Positions 54,499-63,179 of a stretch of 64,000 nucleotides of DNA are shown here, in pieces; the stretch's first letter is position 1, and each line of letters starts with the position of its first letter. The DNA is taken from positions 1 through 64,000 of the forward strand of contig CALBCJ010000010.1 in NCBI GenBank assembly GCA_937926975.1. The letters are read 5' to 3'. Made by a program: the position numbers and the translations under genes. This DNA comes from an uncultured Propionibacteriaceae bacterium. GTDB taxonomy: Bacteria > Actinomycetota > Actinomycetes > Propionibacteriales > Propionibacteriaceae. The notes under the pieces are model-generated. The model made no database searches. It saw only the letters and a list, made by a program, of their open reading frames with translations, and was not told the origin of the DNA.

Positions 54499-55997
54499 GC
54501 CCCCTCCGGGGGCCGGATCACCGTACGGTCCACGTCGTCGTCATCATCCACGTCATCAAGGCCGAGGTCGGGCTCGTCACCGGACCCGTTGTGGGCTTCG
54601 CCGGGAGAGTCGGGGCTGGTCTCGTCGAGAGCCTCGCCGTCCAGGACAGCGCTCGCGGCCTCGTAGCCCGCAGTCTCGTCGGAAGCGGCCAGACTGGCCT
54701 CGTCTGCGGCAGAGCCCGGGTCGGTCACGCGAGCCTCAGCCAGCTCGGACGGCGACGGTGCTGTGGGAGTGGACTGGTCCTGCCTCGGAGGGTCGAGGGC
54801 GAGTGGGTCGCGGCTCGCAGAGCCGGGTGTCGCGGCACTGACCGGCGACGACTCGGGCGATCCAGCTGAGCCGGCGTCCGCCGGTGACCCGACCGGGCTG
54901 GGCGCTGGGGCGCTGGGGCTGGCAGGAGTCTCAGCCCGGAGCCGGTCGTCGGAGGGGAAGCTGGCCGTTGGCCAGGGCTCGTCGTCGGCAGACAGGTCGG
55001 TGGCGGCGGCACCGGCCATCGTGACCAGACCGTCGAGCTGGTGGCCGATCGCTTGCCGCTGCTGGCGTAGCGCCTCGATCTCGGCGACCAGCTGAGTCTT
55101 GCGGCGCTCGGCCTCTTGCTCCAGACGGGTACGCAGCTGGGCAGCGGCGGTGCGGGTGGCAGCCAGGTGCTGCTCCGACTCGCGGACCGCCTGGAGCCGG
55201 ATCCGCTCCGCCTCCGTGCCAGCGTCAGCGCGGATCTTGGCGGCCGCACTGGCCTCCTCGGCCAGGATCCGGGTGGACTCGGCATGGTGCGCTGAGGACT
55301 CTTCCAGCATCTCGGCGGCTCGCTGGTGAATCTCGGCGAGCTGGGCCTGAGCAGCCTGGAGGCTCTCCTCGCGCTCCTGGGCAGCGGCTGCCCGCATCTC
55401 GGCGACCTGCCGCTCGGTGTCGGCCTTGATCCGGCTGGCTTCCTGCTGGGCGCGGGTGACGATGGCGCTGGCCTCGTGGTGGGCCTGGCGCACGATCGCC
55501 TCGCCGTGCCTGCGGCCGGCGACGACCGCCTGGTCGGCCTCGGCACGCGCTGCTGCCAGAGTGGCGGCGATGTCCTCGGCCTGCTTGTCGCGCAGGCGTC
55601 GCAGGTTGGCCATCGCGGCGGCGCGCAGGTCGTCGGCCTCCTGCATGCCGGCGGCCCGCAGCTGCTCGCCCTCGCGCATCGCCTGCTGCCGGATCTGCTC
55701 CGCCTCCAGACCGGCGGCGGCGCTGACCCGGGCCGACTCCGCCTCGGCCGAGCCGAGCAGCATCGCTGCGTGCCCGGTGAGCCGCGACAGGTCGGTCTGC
55801 TTGACCTCCCGCTTGGTCGCCTCAAGTTCTGCTGAGGAGTCCTGGAGCTCCCGCTTCAGGTCACGGATCTGGCGCTCGAGGTCACGGACGCAGTCGTCGA
55901 CCGGCTCCTTCGCGTAGCCCAGAACGGCCGACGCGAAGCTCCCGGCGGCTGTTGCTCGGTCGTGGAAGAGGCTGAGACCGGCGTCGTCGTCGTGCAC
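54495..55997 (-). CDS. DivIVA/Scy-like coiled-coil protein with acidic tail
   Basis: A 500-residue protein. A short N-terminal segment (VHDDDAGLSLFHDRATAAG) is followed by nearly continuous coiled coil (about 35-330), rich in Ala, Glu, Gln and Arg with a strong heptad pattern, then a disordered Ser/Pro/Ala region and an extremely acidic end (DLGLDDVDDDDDVDRT). It resembles cytoskeletal scaffold proteins of the DivIVA/Scy/FilP type, but I could not assign it to one. GTG at 55997 follows AAGGAGGG. It is co-translated with the PerM-like transporter. Confidence 0.75.
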   Translation of the reverse strand: MHDDDAGLSLFHDRATAAGSFASAVLGYAKEPVDDCVRDLERQIRDLKRELQDSSAELEATKREVKQTDLSRLTGHAAMLLGSAEAESARVSAAAGLEAEQIRQQAMREGEQLRAAGMQEADDLRAAAMANLRRLRDKQAEDIAATLAAARAEADQAVVAGRRHGEAIVRQAHHEASAIVTRAQQEASRIKADTERQVAEMRAAAAQEREESLQAAQAQLAEIHQRAAEMLEESSAHHAESTRILAEEASAAAKIRADAGTEAERIRLQAVRESEQHLAATRTAAAQLRTRLEQEAERRKTQLVAEIEALRQQRQAIGHQLDGLVTMAGAAATDLSADDEPWPTASFPSDDRLRAETPASPSAPAPSPVGSPADAGSAGSPESSPVSAATPGSASRDPLALDPPRQDQSTPTAPSPSELAEARVTDPGSAADEASLAASDETAGYEAASAVLDGEALDETSPDSPGEAHNGSGDEPDLGLDDVDDDDDVDRTVIRPPEGA

Positions 55998-56029
55998 GGA
56001 TGTCCCTCCTTGCCGCGTGTCTGCGCGTG

Positions 56030-56035
56030 ACCCTA
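56030..56035 (-). promoter_or_regulatory. -10 element upstream of the coiled-coil gene
   Basis: TAGGGT on the minus strand, giving a leader of about 26 nt with the AAGGAGGG ribosome site. Confidence 0.4.
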
Positions 56036-56095
56036 CCCCCGAAGGGGGCATCGCGGTGGTCGACCGCGCGCGATCCGTTGCCGGACCGCGCGCGG
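56036..56095 (-). terminator. Two tandem hairpins after the mce epimerase gene
   Basis: A nine-base stem CCGCGCGCG (56064-56072) pairs with 56087-56095, followed on the minus strand by a five-base stem CCCCC-gaa-GGGGG (56036-56048). Both lie just past the epimerase stop. No U-tract. Confidence 0.5.
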
Positions 56096-56101
56096 CGGCG
56101 G

Positions 56102-56539
56102 TCAGTGCTTGGCCGCGGGCTCCACCAGCTCGAGCAGGACGCCACCGGTGGTCTTCGGGTGGCAGAACTGGATCCGGGAGCCACCGGTGCCGATCTTCGG
56201 CTCAGGGTAGAGCAGCTTGACGCCGCCCTCCGTCAGGGCCTTCGAGACCTTGTCCAGGTCGGCGACCCGGTAGGCCAGCTGCTGGATGCCGGGGCCGTTC
56301 TTGTCGAGGTACTTGCCGATCGCCGAGTCCGGGCGCAGCGGGGCCAGGAGCTGGATCTGAGCGCTCTCAACGCCCTGCTCACCGGTGCCGAGCATGGCCT
56401 CCTCGACCCCCTGCTCCTCGTTGGTCTCACGGTGCAGGACCCGGAAGCCGAGGACCTCGGTGTGGAACTTGATGGCCTCGTCCAGGTCGGGCACAGCCAG
56501 ACCGACATGATCAATGCATACAAACAGGTCTGAGTTCAT
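56102..56539 (-). CDS. mce: Methylmalonyl-CoA epimerase
   Basis: A 145-residue vicinal-oxygen-chelate enzyme interconverting (R)- and (S)-methylmalonyl-CoA. A metal-binding His is in IDHVGLAV (H11) and a Glu in VLLELVEP; the middle ligand region reads GIQQLAYRV, with Gln where many homologues have His. It belongs to propionyl-CoA metabolism with the cobalamin-dependent mutase (not in the window). CAGGCT seven bases before the ATG is a possible leaderless -10. Confidence 0.93.
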   Translation of the reverse strand: MNSDLFVCIDHVGLAVPDLDEAIKFHTEVLGFRVLHRETNEEQGVEEAMLGTGEQGVESAQIQLLAPLRPDSAIGKYLDKNGPGIQQLAYRVADLDKVSKALTEGGVKLLYPEPKIGTGGSRIQFCHPKTTGGVLLELVEPAAKH

Positions 56540-56613
56540 GGGAACCAGCCTGTCACAACGAGCCGCCGCTGGTGCGCTTGGGGTGGCTGCGCACAGCCTG
56601 AGAGCATGGGCCG

Positions 56614-57009
56614 ATGACGCCTGAGGACCTGCTGCGCCACGCCCACCAGACCGCCCAGGAGCTGCCGGGAGCCGAGGTGGGCCAGCCCTTCGGCCCGGAC
56701 TGGGACGTGTACAAGGTCAGCGGGAAGGTCTTCGCGCTCCTGTCCCAGGTAGCCGGCGAGCAGATCCTCACGGTGAAGGCCGACCCGGTGGACGCCGTGG
56801 CGCTGTGCCAGGATTACGCCGAGATCCGACCCGGCTACCACATGAACAAGCGCCACTGGGTGACCCTGACTCCCGGGCCGAGCCTGGACCCCGACCTGGT
56901 CCGAGAGCTGGTCACCGTGTCGTACCTGCTGGTCGTGGAACGGCTGCCGAGAAGCCGTCGGCCGGTCGACCCCGACAGCTTTGCCGAGGCCGCGGGGCTG
57001 ACCGGCTGA
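56614..57009 (+). CDS. MmcQ/YjbR family protein
   Basis: A 131-residue protein of the CyaY-like MmcQ/YjbR fold: TFAL-type motif here as VFALLSQVAGEQILTVKADP, then YHMNKRHWVTLTPG and SYLLVVERLP. Often called DNA-binding, but the function is uncertain. It is divergent from mce and convergent with pgm, with a three-base gap at its end. GAGCAT six bases before the ATG is a likely leaderless -10. Confidence 0.87.
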   Translation: MTPEDLLRHAHQTAQELPGAEVGQPFGPDWDVYKVSGKVFALLSQVAGEQILTVKADPVDAVALCQDYAEIRPGYHMNKRHWVTLTPGPSLDPDLVRELVTVSYLLVVERLPRSRRPVDPDSFAEAAGLTG

Positions 57010-57012
57010 GCC

Positions 57013-58635
57013 TCAGCCCAGGACAGCGTCGACCACCTGCCGGGCCTCGGCCTGCACCTGGGCCAGGTGCTCGGGCCCGCGGAACGACTCGGCGTAGATC
57101 TTGTACACGTCCTCGGTGCCCGAGGGCCGAGCGGCGAACCAGGCACTCTCGGTGGTGACCTTGAGCCCGCCGATCGCGGCCTGGTTGCCCGGGGCCGCGG
57201 TCAGCTTGGCGGTGATCGGCTCCCCGGCCAGCTCGGTGGCGCTGACGTCGTCGGGGGAGAGCGCCCCGAGCCGGGCCTTCTGCTCCCGGGTGGCGGGGGC
57301 GTCGACCCGGGCGTACGCGCTGGACCCGTACTTCTCCTCCAGCTCGCGGTAGTGCTGCGAGGGGCTCTGGCCGGTGACCGCGAGGATCTCGCTGGCCAGC
57401 AGGTCGAGGATGATGCCGTCCTTGTCGGTGGTCCAGGTCGCCCCGTCGCGGGTCAGGAACGAGGCCCCGGCGGACTCCTCACCGCCGAAGCCGAGCTCGC
57501 CAGAGACCAGCCCCGGCACGAACCACTTGAAGCCGACCGGGACCTCGACCAGCCTGCGGCCGATCTCCGCCGCGACCCGGTCAATCATCAAGCTCGAGAC
57601 CAGAGTCTTGCCGACCGCCGCGCCAGACGGCCAGCCCGGCCGGTGGCTGAACAGGTAGCGGATCGCCACCGCCAGGTAGTGGTTCGGGTTCATCAGACCG
57701 GCGTCAGGGGTGACGATCCCGTGCCGGTCGGAGTCGGCGTCGTTGCCGGTCGCGATCTGGTAGCGGTCACGCTGCTGGACCAGCGAGGCCATCGCGTACG
57801 GGCTAGAGCAGTCCATCCGGATCTTGCCGTCGTGGTCGAGGGTCATGAACGGCCAGGCCGGGTCGACCTCGGGGTTCACCACGGTCAGGTCCAGCCCCAG
57901 GTGCTCGGCGATGTAGGCCCAGTACTGCACCGAGGCGCCGCCCATCGGGTCGGCTCCGATCCGGACCCCGGCCGACCGGATCGGGTCCAGGTCGATCACC
58001 GAGGCCAGGTCCTCGCAGTACGCGGTGCGGTAGTCCCAGCGCTCCACCTGGCACTGCTCGTACGGCACCCGCCGGATCGAGCCCAGGTCTCCCAGCAGCT
58101 CGTTGGCGCGGGCCGCGATCACCTTGGTGGCGTCGGAGTCGGCCGGGCCGCCGTGAGGCGGGTTGTACTTGAAGCCGCCGTCGCGGGGCGGGTTGTGGGA
58201 GGGGGTGACCACGATCCCGTCGGCCTGGACCTCGGCGTGGTCCCGGTTGTGGACGATGATCGCCCGCGACAGCGCCGGGGTCGGGGTCCAGTCCGACTCG
58301 GCCTCGGCCCGGACCTGGACCCCGTTGGCCACCAGGACCTCGGTGGCGGTCTTCCAGGCCGGCAGCGACAGGGCGTGGGTGTCCTTGCCGAGGTACAGCG
58401 GGCCGGTGGTCCCCTGCGCCGCGCGGTACTCCACGATCGCCTGGGTGATGGCGGCGATGTGGGCCTCGTTGAAGGCCCCGTCCAGGCTGGAGCCCCGGTG
58501 GCCGGAGGTGCCGAAGACCACCTGCTGGTCGGGGTTGCCGGGGTCGGGGGAGAGGTCGTAGTAGGCGCCGACCACCGCGTCGACGTCGGTCAGGTCCTGG
58601 GGTTCGGCCCGGAGGCCGGCGCGTTCATGAGCCAT
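57013..58635 (-). CDS. pgm: Phosphoglucomutase (alpha-D-glucose phosphate-specific)
   Basis: A 540-residue Pgm interconverting glucose 1- and 6-phosphate. The catalytic phosphoserine is in [11 protein letters not shown] (near 147). GTSGHRGSS near the N-terminus, the metal loop [10 protein letters not shown] and the C-terminal phosphate-binding RPSGTED are intact. It supplies glucose 1-phosphate for glycogen and the GlgE pathway, fitting with glgB and the maltokinase nearby. Confidence 0.95.
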   Translation of the reverse strand: MAHERAGLRAEPQDLTDVDAVVGAYYDLSPDPGNPDQQVVFGTSGHRGSSLDGAFNEAHIAAITQAIVEYRAAQGTTGPLYLGKDTHALSLPAWKTATEVLVANGVQVRAEAESDWTPTPALSRAIIVHNRDHAEVQADGIVVTPSHNPPRDGGFKYNPPHGGPADSDATKVIAARANELLGDLGSIRRVPYEQCQVERWDYRTAYCEDLASVIDLDPIRSAGVRIGADPMGGASVQYWAYIAEHLGLDLTVVNPEVDPAWPFMTLDHDGKIRMDCSSPYAMASLVQQRDRYQIATGNDADSDRHGIVTPDAGLMNPNHYLAVAIRYLFSHRPGWPSGAAVGKTLVSSLMIDRVAAEIGRRLVEVPVGFKWFVPGLVSGELGFGGEESAGASFLTRDGATWTTDKDGIILDLLASEILAVTGQSPSQHYRELEEKYGSSAYARVDAPATREQKARLGALSPDDVSATELAGEPITAKLTAAPGNQAAIGGLKVTTESAWFAARPSGTEDVYKIYAESFRGPEHLAQVQAEARQVVDAVLG

Positions 58636-58726
58636 AACGCTATCTTGGCCTGTTCTGGGCGCCTCTGCAGCGGGTTGCCGGGGCTTGCTCCGACTGGCTC
58701 GCTGCGACTGCTGGTTGAATAGGCCT

Positions 58727-59611
58727 ATGACACAACCTCAGCGGATGCGCGGTGCGATCGATCTCTCGTCGTTGGGTGCCTCGCAGCCTCCAACCGGCGG
58801 CAGCTACGTGGTCGAGGTCGACGAGCGCAGCTTCGAGCAGACCGTGCAGGGGTCACTGCGCTACCCGGTCGTGGTCGAGTTCTACTCGCCGCGGGCTCCG
58901 GAGCAGGAGCGGCTGAGCGCGGACCTGAAGGCTCTGGCTGATGCCGCTGCCGGGCGCTGGCTGCTGGCCCGGATCAACGTCGACACCGCCGGCCAGATCG
59001 CGGCCGCCCTCCAGATCCAGGCTGTGCCGACCGTGGTCGGGCTGGTCTCAGGGCAGCTGGTTCCACTGTGGCAAGGCACCTTGAGCAAGCAGGAGGCCAG
59101 CGCGTACATCAACGAGCTGCTCCGGCTGGCGGCCCAGCAGGGACTCGTCGGCAAGGCCGAGCCGGTTGCTGCGCCCGCCCCTGAAGGTGACCAGCCGGCG
59201 ACGGACCCCCGTCTGGCGGCCGCCTACCAGGCGATGGAGGCCGAGGACTACGAGGGCGCCGAGAAGGCCTTCACCGAGCTGCTGAAGGCCAGACCGAACG
59301 ACGCCGCGGCCCGGGCCGGGCAGGCGCAGGCCGGCCTGCTGCGCCGGGTCAGCACCCTCGACCCCGCGAGCCTGGCCGCCCGCCTGAAGGACCCCGACGA
59401 CCTGGAGGCAGTGCTGCTGGCTGCTGACCTCGACGCCGCGCAGGGTGCTCCGGAGAAGGCCTTCGAGCGGCTGCTGGAGGTGGTCCGCCGCGGCCCAGGC
59501 GACCCTCGGGACCAGGCCCGGGTCCGGCTGCTGGACCTCTTCGAGACCTTCGGGCCGACCGACCCGGCCGTGCTCAAGGCCCGCCGGGCCCTCGCCACGG
59601 CGCTGTTCTAG
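58727..59611 (+). CDS. YbbN-like thioredoxin-fold/TPR protein (no CxxC)
   Basis: A 294-residue protein: a thioredoxin-like domain (about 28-140) and a C-terminal TPR_20-type helical domain (about 160-294), the arrangement of YbbN/CnoX. The redox motif is lost: [14 protein letters not shown] has SPRA where CxxC should be. It should therefore act as a holdase or co-chaperone, not an oxidoreductase. Same place as the Rv1324 gene. TTGAAT six bases before the ATG is a possible leaderless -10. Confidence 0.88.
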   Translation: MTQPQRMRGAIDLSSLGASQPPTGGSYVVEVDERSFEQTVQGSLRYPVVVEFYSPRAPEQERLSADLKALADAAAGRWLLARINVDTAGQIAAALQIQAVPTVVGLVSGQLVPLWQGTLSKQEASAYINELLRLAAQQGLVGKAEPVAAPAPEGDQPATDPRLAAAYQAMEAEDYEGAEKAFTELLKARPNDAAARAGQAQAGLLRRVSTLDPASLAARLKDPDDLEAVLLAADLDAAQGAPEKAFERLLEVVRRGPGDPRDQARVRLLDLFETFGPTDPAVLKARRALATALF

Positions 59612-60234
59612 CCGGCCAGAGCCTCTGGGTCCTGCTCCGGCCGGTCCCAGGTGAGCAGGTAGCGGTAGTAGAAGCGGCGCCGGACGCGGCACCCGGGCAG
59701 GAGCCGCCGCGCAGTGTCCCGGACCTCAGCCAGCGACTGCTGGGGGCGAGCGACGGGGACCCCGATGTCGGAGACCTCATGGTGGAGCCGACTGGCCAGA
59801 AGGACCGGCACCACGCTGAGCCCGGCCAGCAGCCAGTCGCCGACGCCCCGGTTCGCCGCGAGGCCGACGACCAGGAGCCGGCCGCCGGGAGCCACCAGTC
59901 CAGCCAGACGCCTCAGGCCGGCCGCCAGCGGGAGGTGGTGAAGGACCGCGACGCAGGTGACGGTCTGGAAGCCACCCTGCTTCAGACCGGCTTCCAGGCT
60001 GAGGGCATCGGCGGCGACCACGCTGGCGCGCGAGGTACCCGCCAGCCGGGTCCGGGCCCGGGCGACCGCCGCCGGGTCGACCTCGACCCCCACAGCCTCT
60101 TGGCAGACCCCGACCAGGCGCTCTACCAGCAGACCGTCACCGCAGCCGACATCGAGGGCCCGGCCACCACGGGTGGCGGCGTCAGCCACGAGCTCGTCGT
60201 GGAACGCGGTGTTGTGGTTCCAGTAGTCAGGCAT
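59608..60234 (-). CDS. Class I SAM-dependent methyltransferase
   Basis: A 208-residue methyltransferase with SAM motif LDVGCGDGLLVERL, acidic VEVDPAAVARA, and VAVLHHLPL and GGRLLVVGLA further on. It begins MPDYWNHNTAFHDEL, typical of small actinobacterial enzymes of unknown substrate. It overlaps the YbbN-like gene tail to tail by four bases. Confidence 0.87.
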   Translation of the reverse strand: MPDYWNHNTAFHDELVADAATRGGRALDVGCGDGLLVERLVGVCQEAVGVEVDPAAVARARTRLAGTSRASVVAADALSLEAGLKQGGFQTVTCVAVLHHLPLAAGLRRLAGLVAPGGRLLVVGLAANRGVGDWLLAGLSVVPVLLASRLHHEVSDIGVPVARPQQSLAEVRDTARRLLPGCRVRRRFYYRYLLTWDRPEQDPEALAG

Positions 60235-60295
60235 CGGCTCTCCAGGTCATCGTACGGACGTGACCCGGGCCGCGGCCACTCCTCGCCAGATCGGC

Positions 60296-60319
60296 GGAGC
60301 AGGGACGGCCGGCTGCTCC
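60296..60319 (-). terminator. Possible hairpin terminator after the NUDIX gene
   Basis: A seven-base stem GGAGCAG (60296-60302) with 60313-60319, ten-base loop, 20 bases past the NUDIX stop. No U-tract. Confidence 0.35.
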
Positions 60320-60338
60320 TGCGGTCGGGGCCGCTCGG

Positions 60339-61088
60339 TCAGGAGCCGACCGGGGACCCGGCCTCACAGTAGACCGGGGCGGCACCGCGGTGAGCGGACA
60401 GCCACCGGATCCGCCGAGCCGCCAGCGGACTCAGCCGGTCGGCGGCCTGGTCGACCGTCACCCAGTGCGCTGCCACCACCTCGCCCGGGGCGAGCCGCAG
60501 CTCGGTGGCCGGGTCCAGGACCCCACCGTCGAAGATCAGCTCCACCGCGTCGTCCCACCCCAGGTAGGGCGGCAGCCAGTCCAGCACCAGCAGCCGGCCG
60601 AGCTGAGCCTCGACCCCGAGCTCCTCGCGGACCTCTCGGGCTGCGCCCTGCCGCGGCGACTCGTTCGGCTCGACGACACCGCCGGGCAGCTCCCAGTCGC
60701 GCTTGTAGGAGACCTCGAGCAGCAGCAGGCGGGCTGCCGGGTCGGTCCAGGCCCGGTCGGTGATCAGCGTGTGCGAGATCAGCCGGGTTCTCGGCAGCAC
60801 CGAGTTCATGACCGTGGAGAAGACCTCCGGGCCGGCTCGCTGGTCGTCGTCGAGGACCGCGTAGAGCAGCCCGGCCGCGGTTCCCTGGTCGGTCGCTACG
60901 GCCCGGCGCAGCCGCCCCTCGCGACGCATCCCGACCTGGTGGGCGGCTCGGCGCAGCTCAGCACAGGTCTCGGGGACCAGCAGCTCCACCCGGGTAGCGC
61001 CAGCAGCGAAGGCAGCGTCGATCCGGGCCGCCAGCTGCTGCGCGCCCACGACCTCGCGCCAGCTCAGCCGGAGCACCTGCTGCGACAT
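60339..61088 (-). CDS. NUDIX hydrolase with N-terminal helical domain
   Basis: A 249-residue protein. Residues 1-95 are an Ala/Arg-rich region resembling a GNAT fragment (RIDAAFAAGATRVELLVPE, RREGRLRRAVATDQG). Residues 100-249 form a NUDIX domain with the box GGVVEPNESPRQGAAREVREELG (written here in parts: G...E, REVREELG). It hydrolyses some nucleoside diphosphate-linked compound. The ATG at 61088 follows CAGGAGG. The longer frame is not supported. Confidence 0.87.
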   Translation of the reverse strand: MSQQVLRLSWREVVGAQQLAARIDAAFAAGATRVELLVPETCAELRRAAHQVGMRREGRLRRAVATDQGTAAGLLYAVLDDDQRAGPEVFSTVMNSVLPRTRLISHTLITDRAWTDPAARLLLLEVSYKRDWELPGGVVEPNESPRQGAAREVREELGVEAQLGRLLVLDWLPPYLGWDDAVELIFDGGVLDPATELRLAPGEVVAAHWVTVDQAADRLSPLAARRIRWLSAHRGAAPVYCEAGSPVGS

Positions 61089-61201
61089 TCTTGCCTCCTG
61101 AGGACCTGTGGACAGGCAGAGCACAAGTCAGACGGTTGGCTCTCTGGCCTGCCTGAGCCAGTGACTCGAGCTGCTCAGTGCCGAGGGGCGAGGCAGGCGC
61201 A

Positions 61202-61234
61202 GCCCCCGACCAGCCGGCCCGGCCGGGCGGGGGC
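61202..61234 (-). terminator. Hairpin terminator of the maltokinase-glgB operon
   Basis: A seven-base stem GCCCCCG (61202-61208) with 61228-61234, enclosing a second GC-rich inverted repeat, 14 bases beyond the glgB stop. No U-tract. Confidence 0.55.
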
Positions 61235-61247
61235 GCACCGTCCAGGA

Positions 61248-63179
61248 CTAGACCCCGCCGGCCTGGGTCTCCACCTGGGCTGTCGGGTCGTACGCGAGCC
61301 AGATCGCGCCGAGCGCCGGCACCGCGATCGTGGCGGTGGCCGGGAAGTCCCGGGTCGGGATCTCGTACGCGGTGACCTGCCCCAGGTTGCCGTACGTGTT
61401 GGTGCCGTCGTACACCTCGGAGTCGGTGTTCAGGATCTCTCGCCAGACCCCGGCCTTCGGCAGCCCGATCCGGTACGTGGCGTGCGGCTGCGCGGAGAAG
61501 TTGGTGATGCAGGCGATCAGGTTCCCGGCCCCGTCGGAGCGGACCCAGCTGAAGATGTTGGCCCCGGCGTCGTCAGCGTTGATCCACTGGAAACCAGCCG
61601 GGTCGCTGTCGAGCTGGTGCAGCGCCGGGTAGGCCCGGTAGGTCTGGTTCATGTCTCGGAAGAGCTGCTGCAGGCCGTGGTGGCCCCACAGGTCGCAGAC
61701 CCACCACTCCAGGCTGCTCGACTCGGTGAACTCCCGGCGCTGGCCGAACTCGTTGCCCATGAAGACCAGCTTCTTGCCCGGGAACCCCCACATGTAGGCG
61801 TAGAAGGCGCGCAGGGTCGCGAACTTGCGCCAGTCGTCCTGGCCGATCTTGTTGATCATCGACCCCTTGCCGTGCACCACCTCGTCATGGCTGATCGGAA
61901 GGATGAAGTTCTCCGAGTAGGCGTAGATCATCGCGAACGTCATCAGGCCGTGGTGGTACTGCCGGTACACCGGGTCCAGCTCCAGGTAGCGCAGAGAGTC
62001 GTTCATCCAGCCCATGTTCCACTTGAAGCCGAAACCGAGCCCACCCTGGTCGACGCGACGAGTGACCCCGGAGAACGAGGTCGACTCCTCGGCGATCATC
62101 GTCACACCGGGCTCGCGCTCGTACAGGTGCGAGTTGACGTAGCGCAGGAAGTCGATCGCCTCCAGGTTCTCGTTGCCGCCGTACTGGTTCGGCACCCACT
62201 GACCCGGCTCACGGGAGTAGTCGAGGTACAGCATCGACGCCACCGCGTCCACCCGCAGCCCGTCGATGTGGAACTCCTTCACCCAGTACAAGGCGTTGGA
62301 GACCAGGAACGACTTCACCTCGTTGCGGCCGTAGTTGAAGATGTAGGTGCCCCAGTCCTGGTGCTCGCCCTGGCGGGGGTCCTGGTGCTCGTACAGGGCC
62401 GTCCCGTCGAAGCGGCCCAGGGCCCACTCGTCCTTGGGGAAGTGACCCGGCACCCAGTCCATGATCACGCCGATCCCCGCCTGGTGGAGCCTGTCGATCA
62501 GGTACCGCAGCTCGTCAGGGCGCCCGAAGCGGGAGGTGGGGGCGAAGTAGCCCGTGACCTGGTAGCCCCAGGACGGCTCGAAGGGGTGCTCGGCCAGCGG
62601 CATCAGCTCGACATGGGTGTACCCCTGCCAGGTCACGTACTCGACCAGCTCGTCGGCCAGCTCCAGGTACGTCTTGCCGCGTCGCCAGCCGCCCAGGTGC
62701 ACCTCGTAGACGCTCATCGGCTCGCGGTAGAGCTGGGCCTGGGCCCGCCGCTCCAGCCACTCGTGGTCGCCCCACTCGTAGTGGGAGGTGTAGACGATCG
62801 AGGCGGTGTTCGGCGCCGACTCGCAGAAGAAGGCCATCGGGTCGGCCTTCTCGCGCCACACCCCGTCGGAGCCCTGAATCCGGAACTTGTACAGGGTGCC
62901 GGTGCCGCGCTGCTCAATGAAGCGGGCCCAGACCCCGGTGCCGGGGATCTGGACCATGTCGTCGCCGCCCCAGTAGTTGAAGTCTCCGGCCACCTGCACC
63001 CGCTGCGCGTTCGGTGCCCAGACCGCGAACCGCGTGCCCGGGATCCGGGTCTGCGTGTCGTGGTCGTACACGGTCACCTCGTGGGCGCCGAGCCGCTTCC
63101 AGACCTCGGTGTCCGAGCCGTTCTGGAAGCCTTCCAGGTCCCAGCCGGTGAGCTCGCCCGCCAGGTCGTACGTGGTCAT
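61248..63179 (-). CDS. glgB: 1,4-alpha-glucan branching enzyme
   Basis: A 643-residue GH13 branching enzyme: CBM48-like N-terminal domain (FAVWAPNAQRVQVAGDFNYW), barrel with nucleophile Asp in GLRVDAVASML (near 311), acid/base Glu in MIAEESTSF (near 365) and ISHDEVVHG (near 431), and a C-terminal beta domain. It lacks the extra N1 domain present in longer (about 730-residue) enzymes such as the mycobacterial one. The ATG overlaps the maltokinase stop. It branches glucan made by glycogen synthase or GlgE. Confidence 0.95.
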   Translation of the reverse strand: MTTYDLAGELTGWDLEGFQNGSDTEVWKRLGAHEVTVYDHDTQTRIPGTRFAVWAPNAQRVQVAGDFNYWGGDDMVQIPGTGVWARFIEQRGTGTLYKFRIQGSDGVWREKADPMAFFCESAPNTASIVYTSHYEWGDHEWLERRAQAQLYREPMSVYEVHLGGWRRGKTYLELADELVEYVTWQGYTHVELMPLAEHPFEPSWGYQVTGYFAPTSRFGRPDELRYLIDRLHQAGIGVIMDWVPGHFPKDEWALGRFDGTALYEHQDPRQGEHQDWGTYIFNYGRNEVKSFLVSNALYWVKEFHIDGLRVDAVASMLYLDYSREPGQWVPNQYGGNENLEAIDFLRYVNSHLYEREPGVTMIAEESTSFSGVTRRVDQGGLGFGFKWNMGWMNDSLRYLELDPVYRQYHHGLMTFAMIYAYSENFILPISHDEVVHGKGSMINKIGQDDWRKFATLRAFYAYMWGFPGKKLVFMGNEFGQRREFTESSSLEWWVCDLWGHHGLQQLFRDMNQTYRAYPALHQLDSDPAGFQWINADDAGANIFSWVRSDGAGNLIACITNFSAQPHATYRIGLPKAGVWREILNTDSEVYDGTNTYGNLGQVTAYEIPTRDFPATATIAVPALGAIWLAYDPTAQVETQAGGV

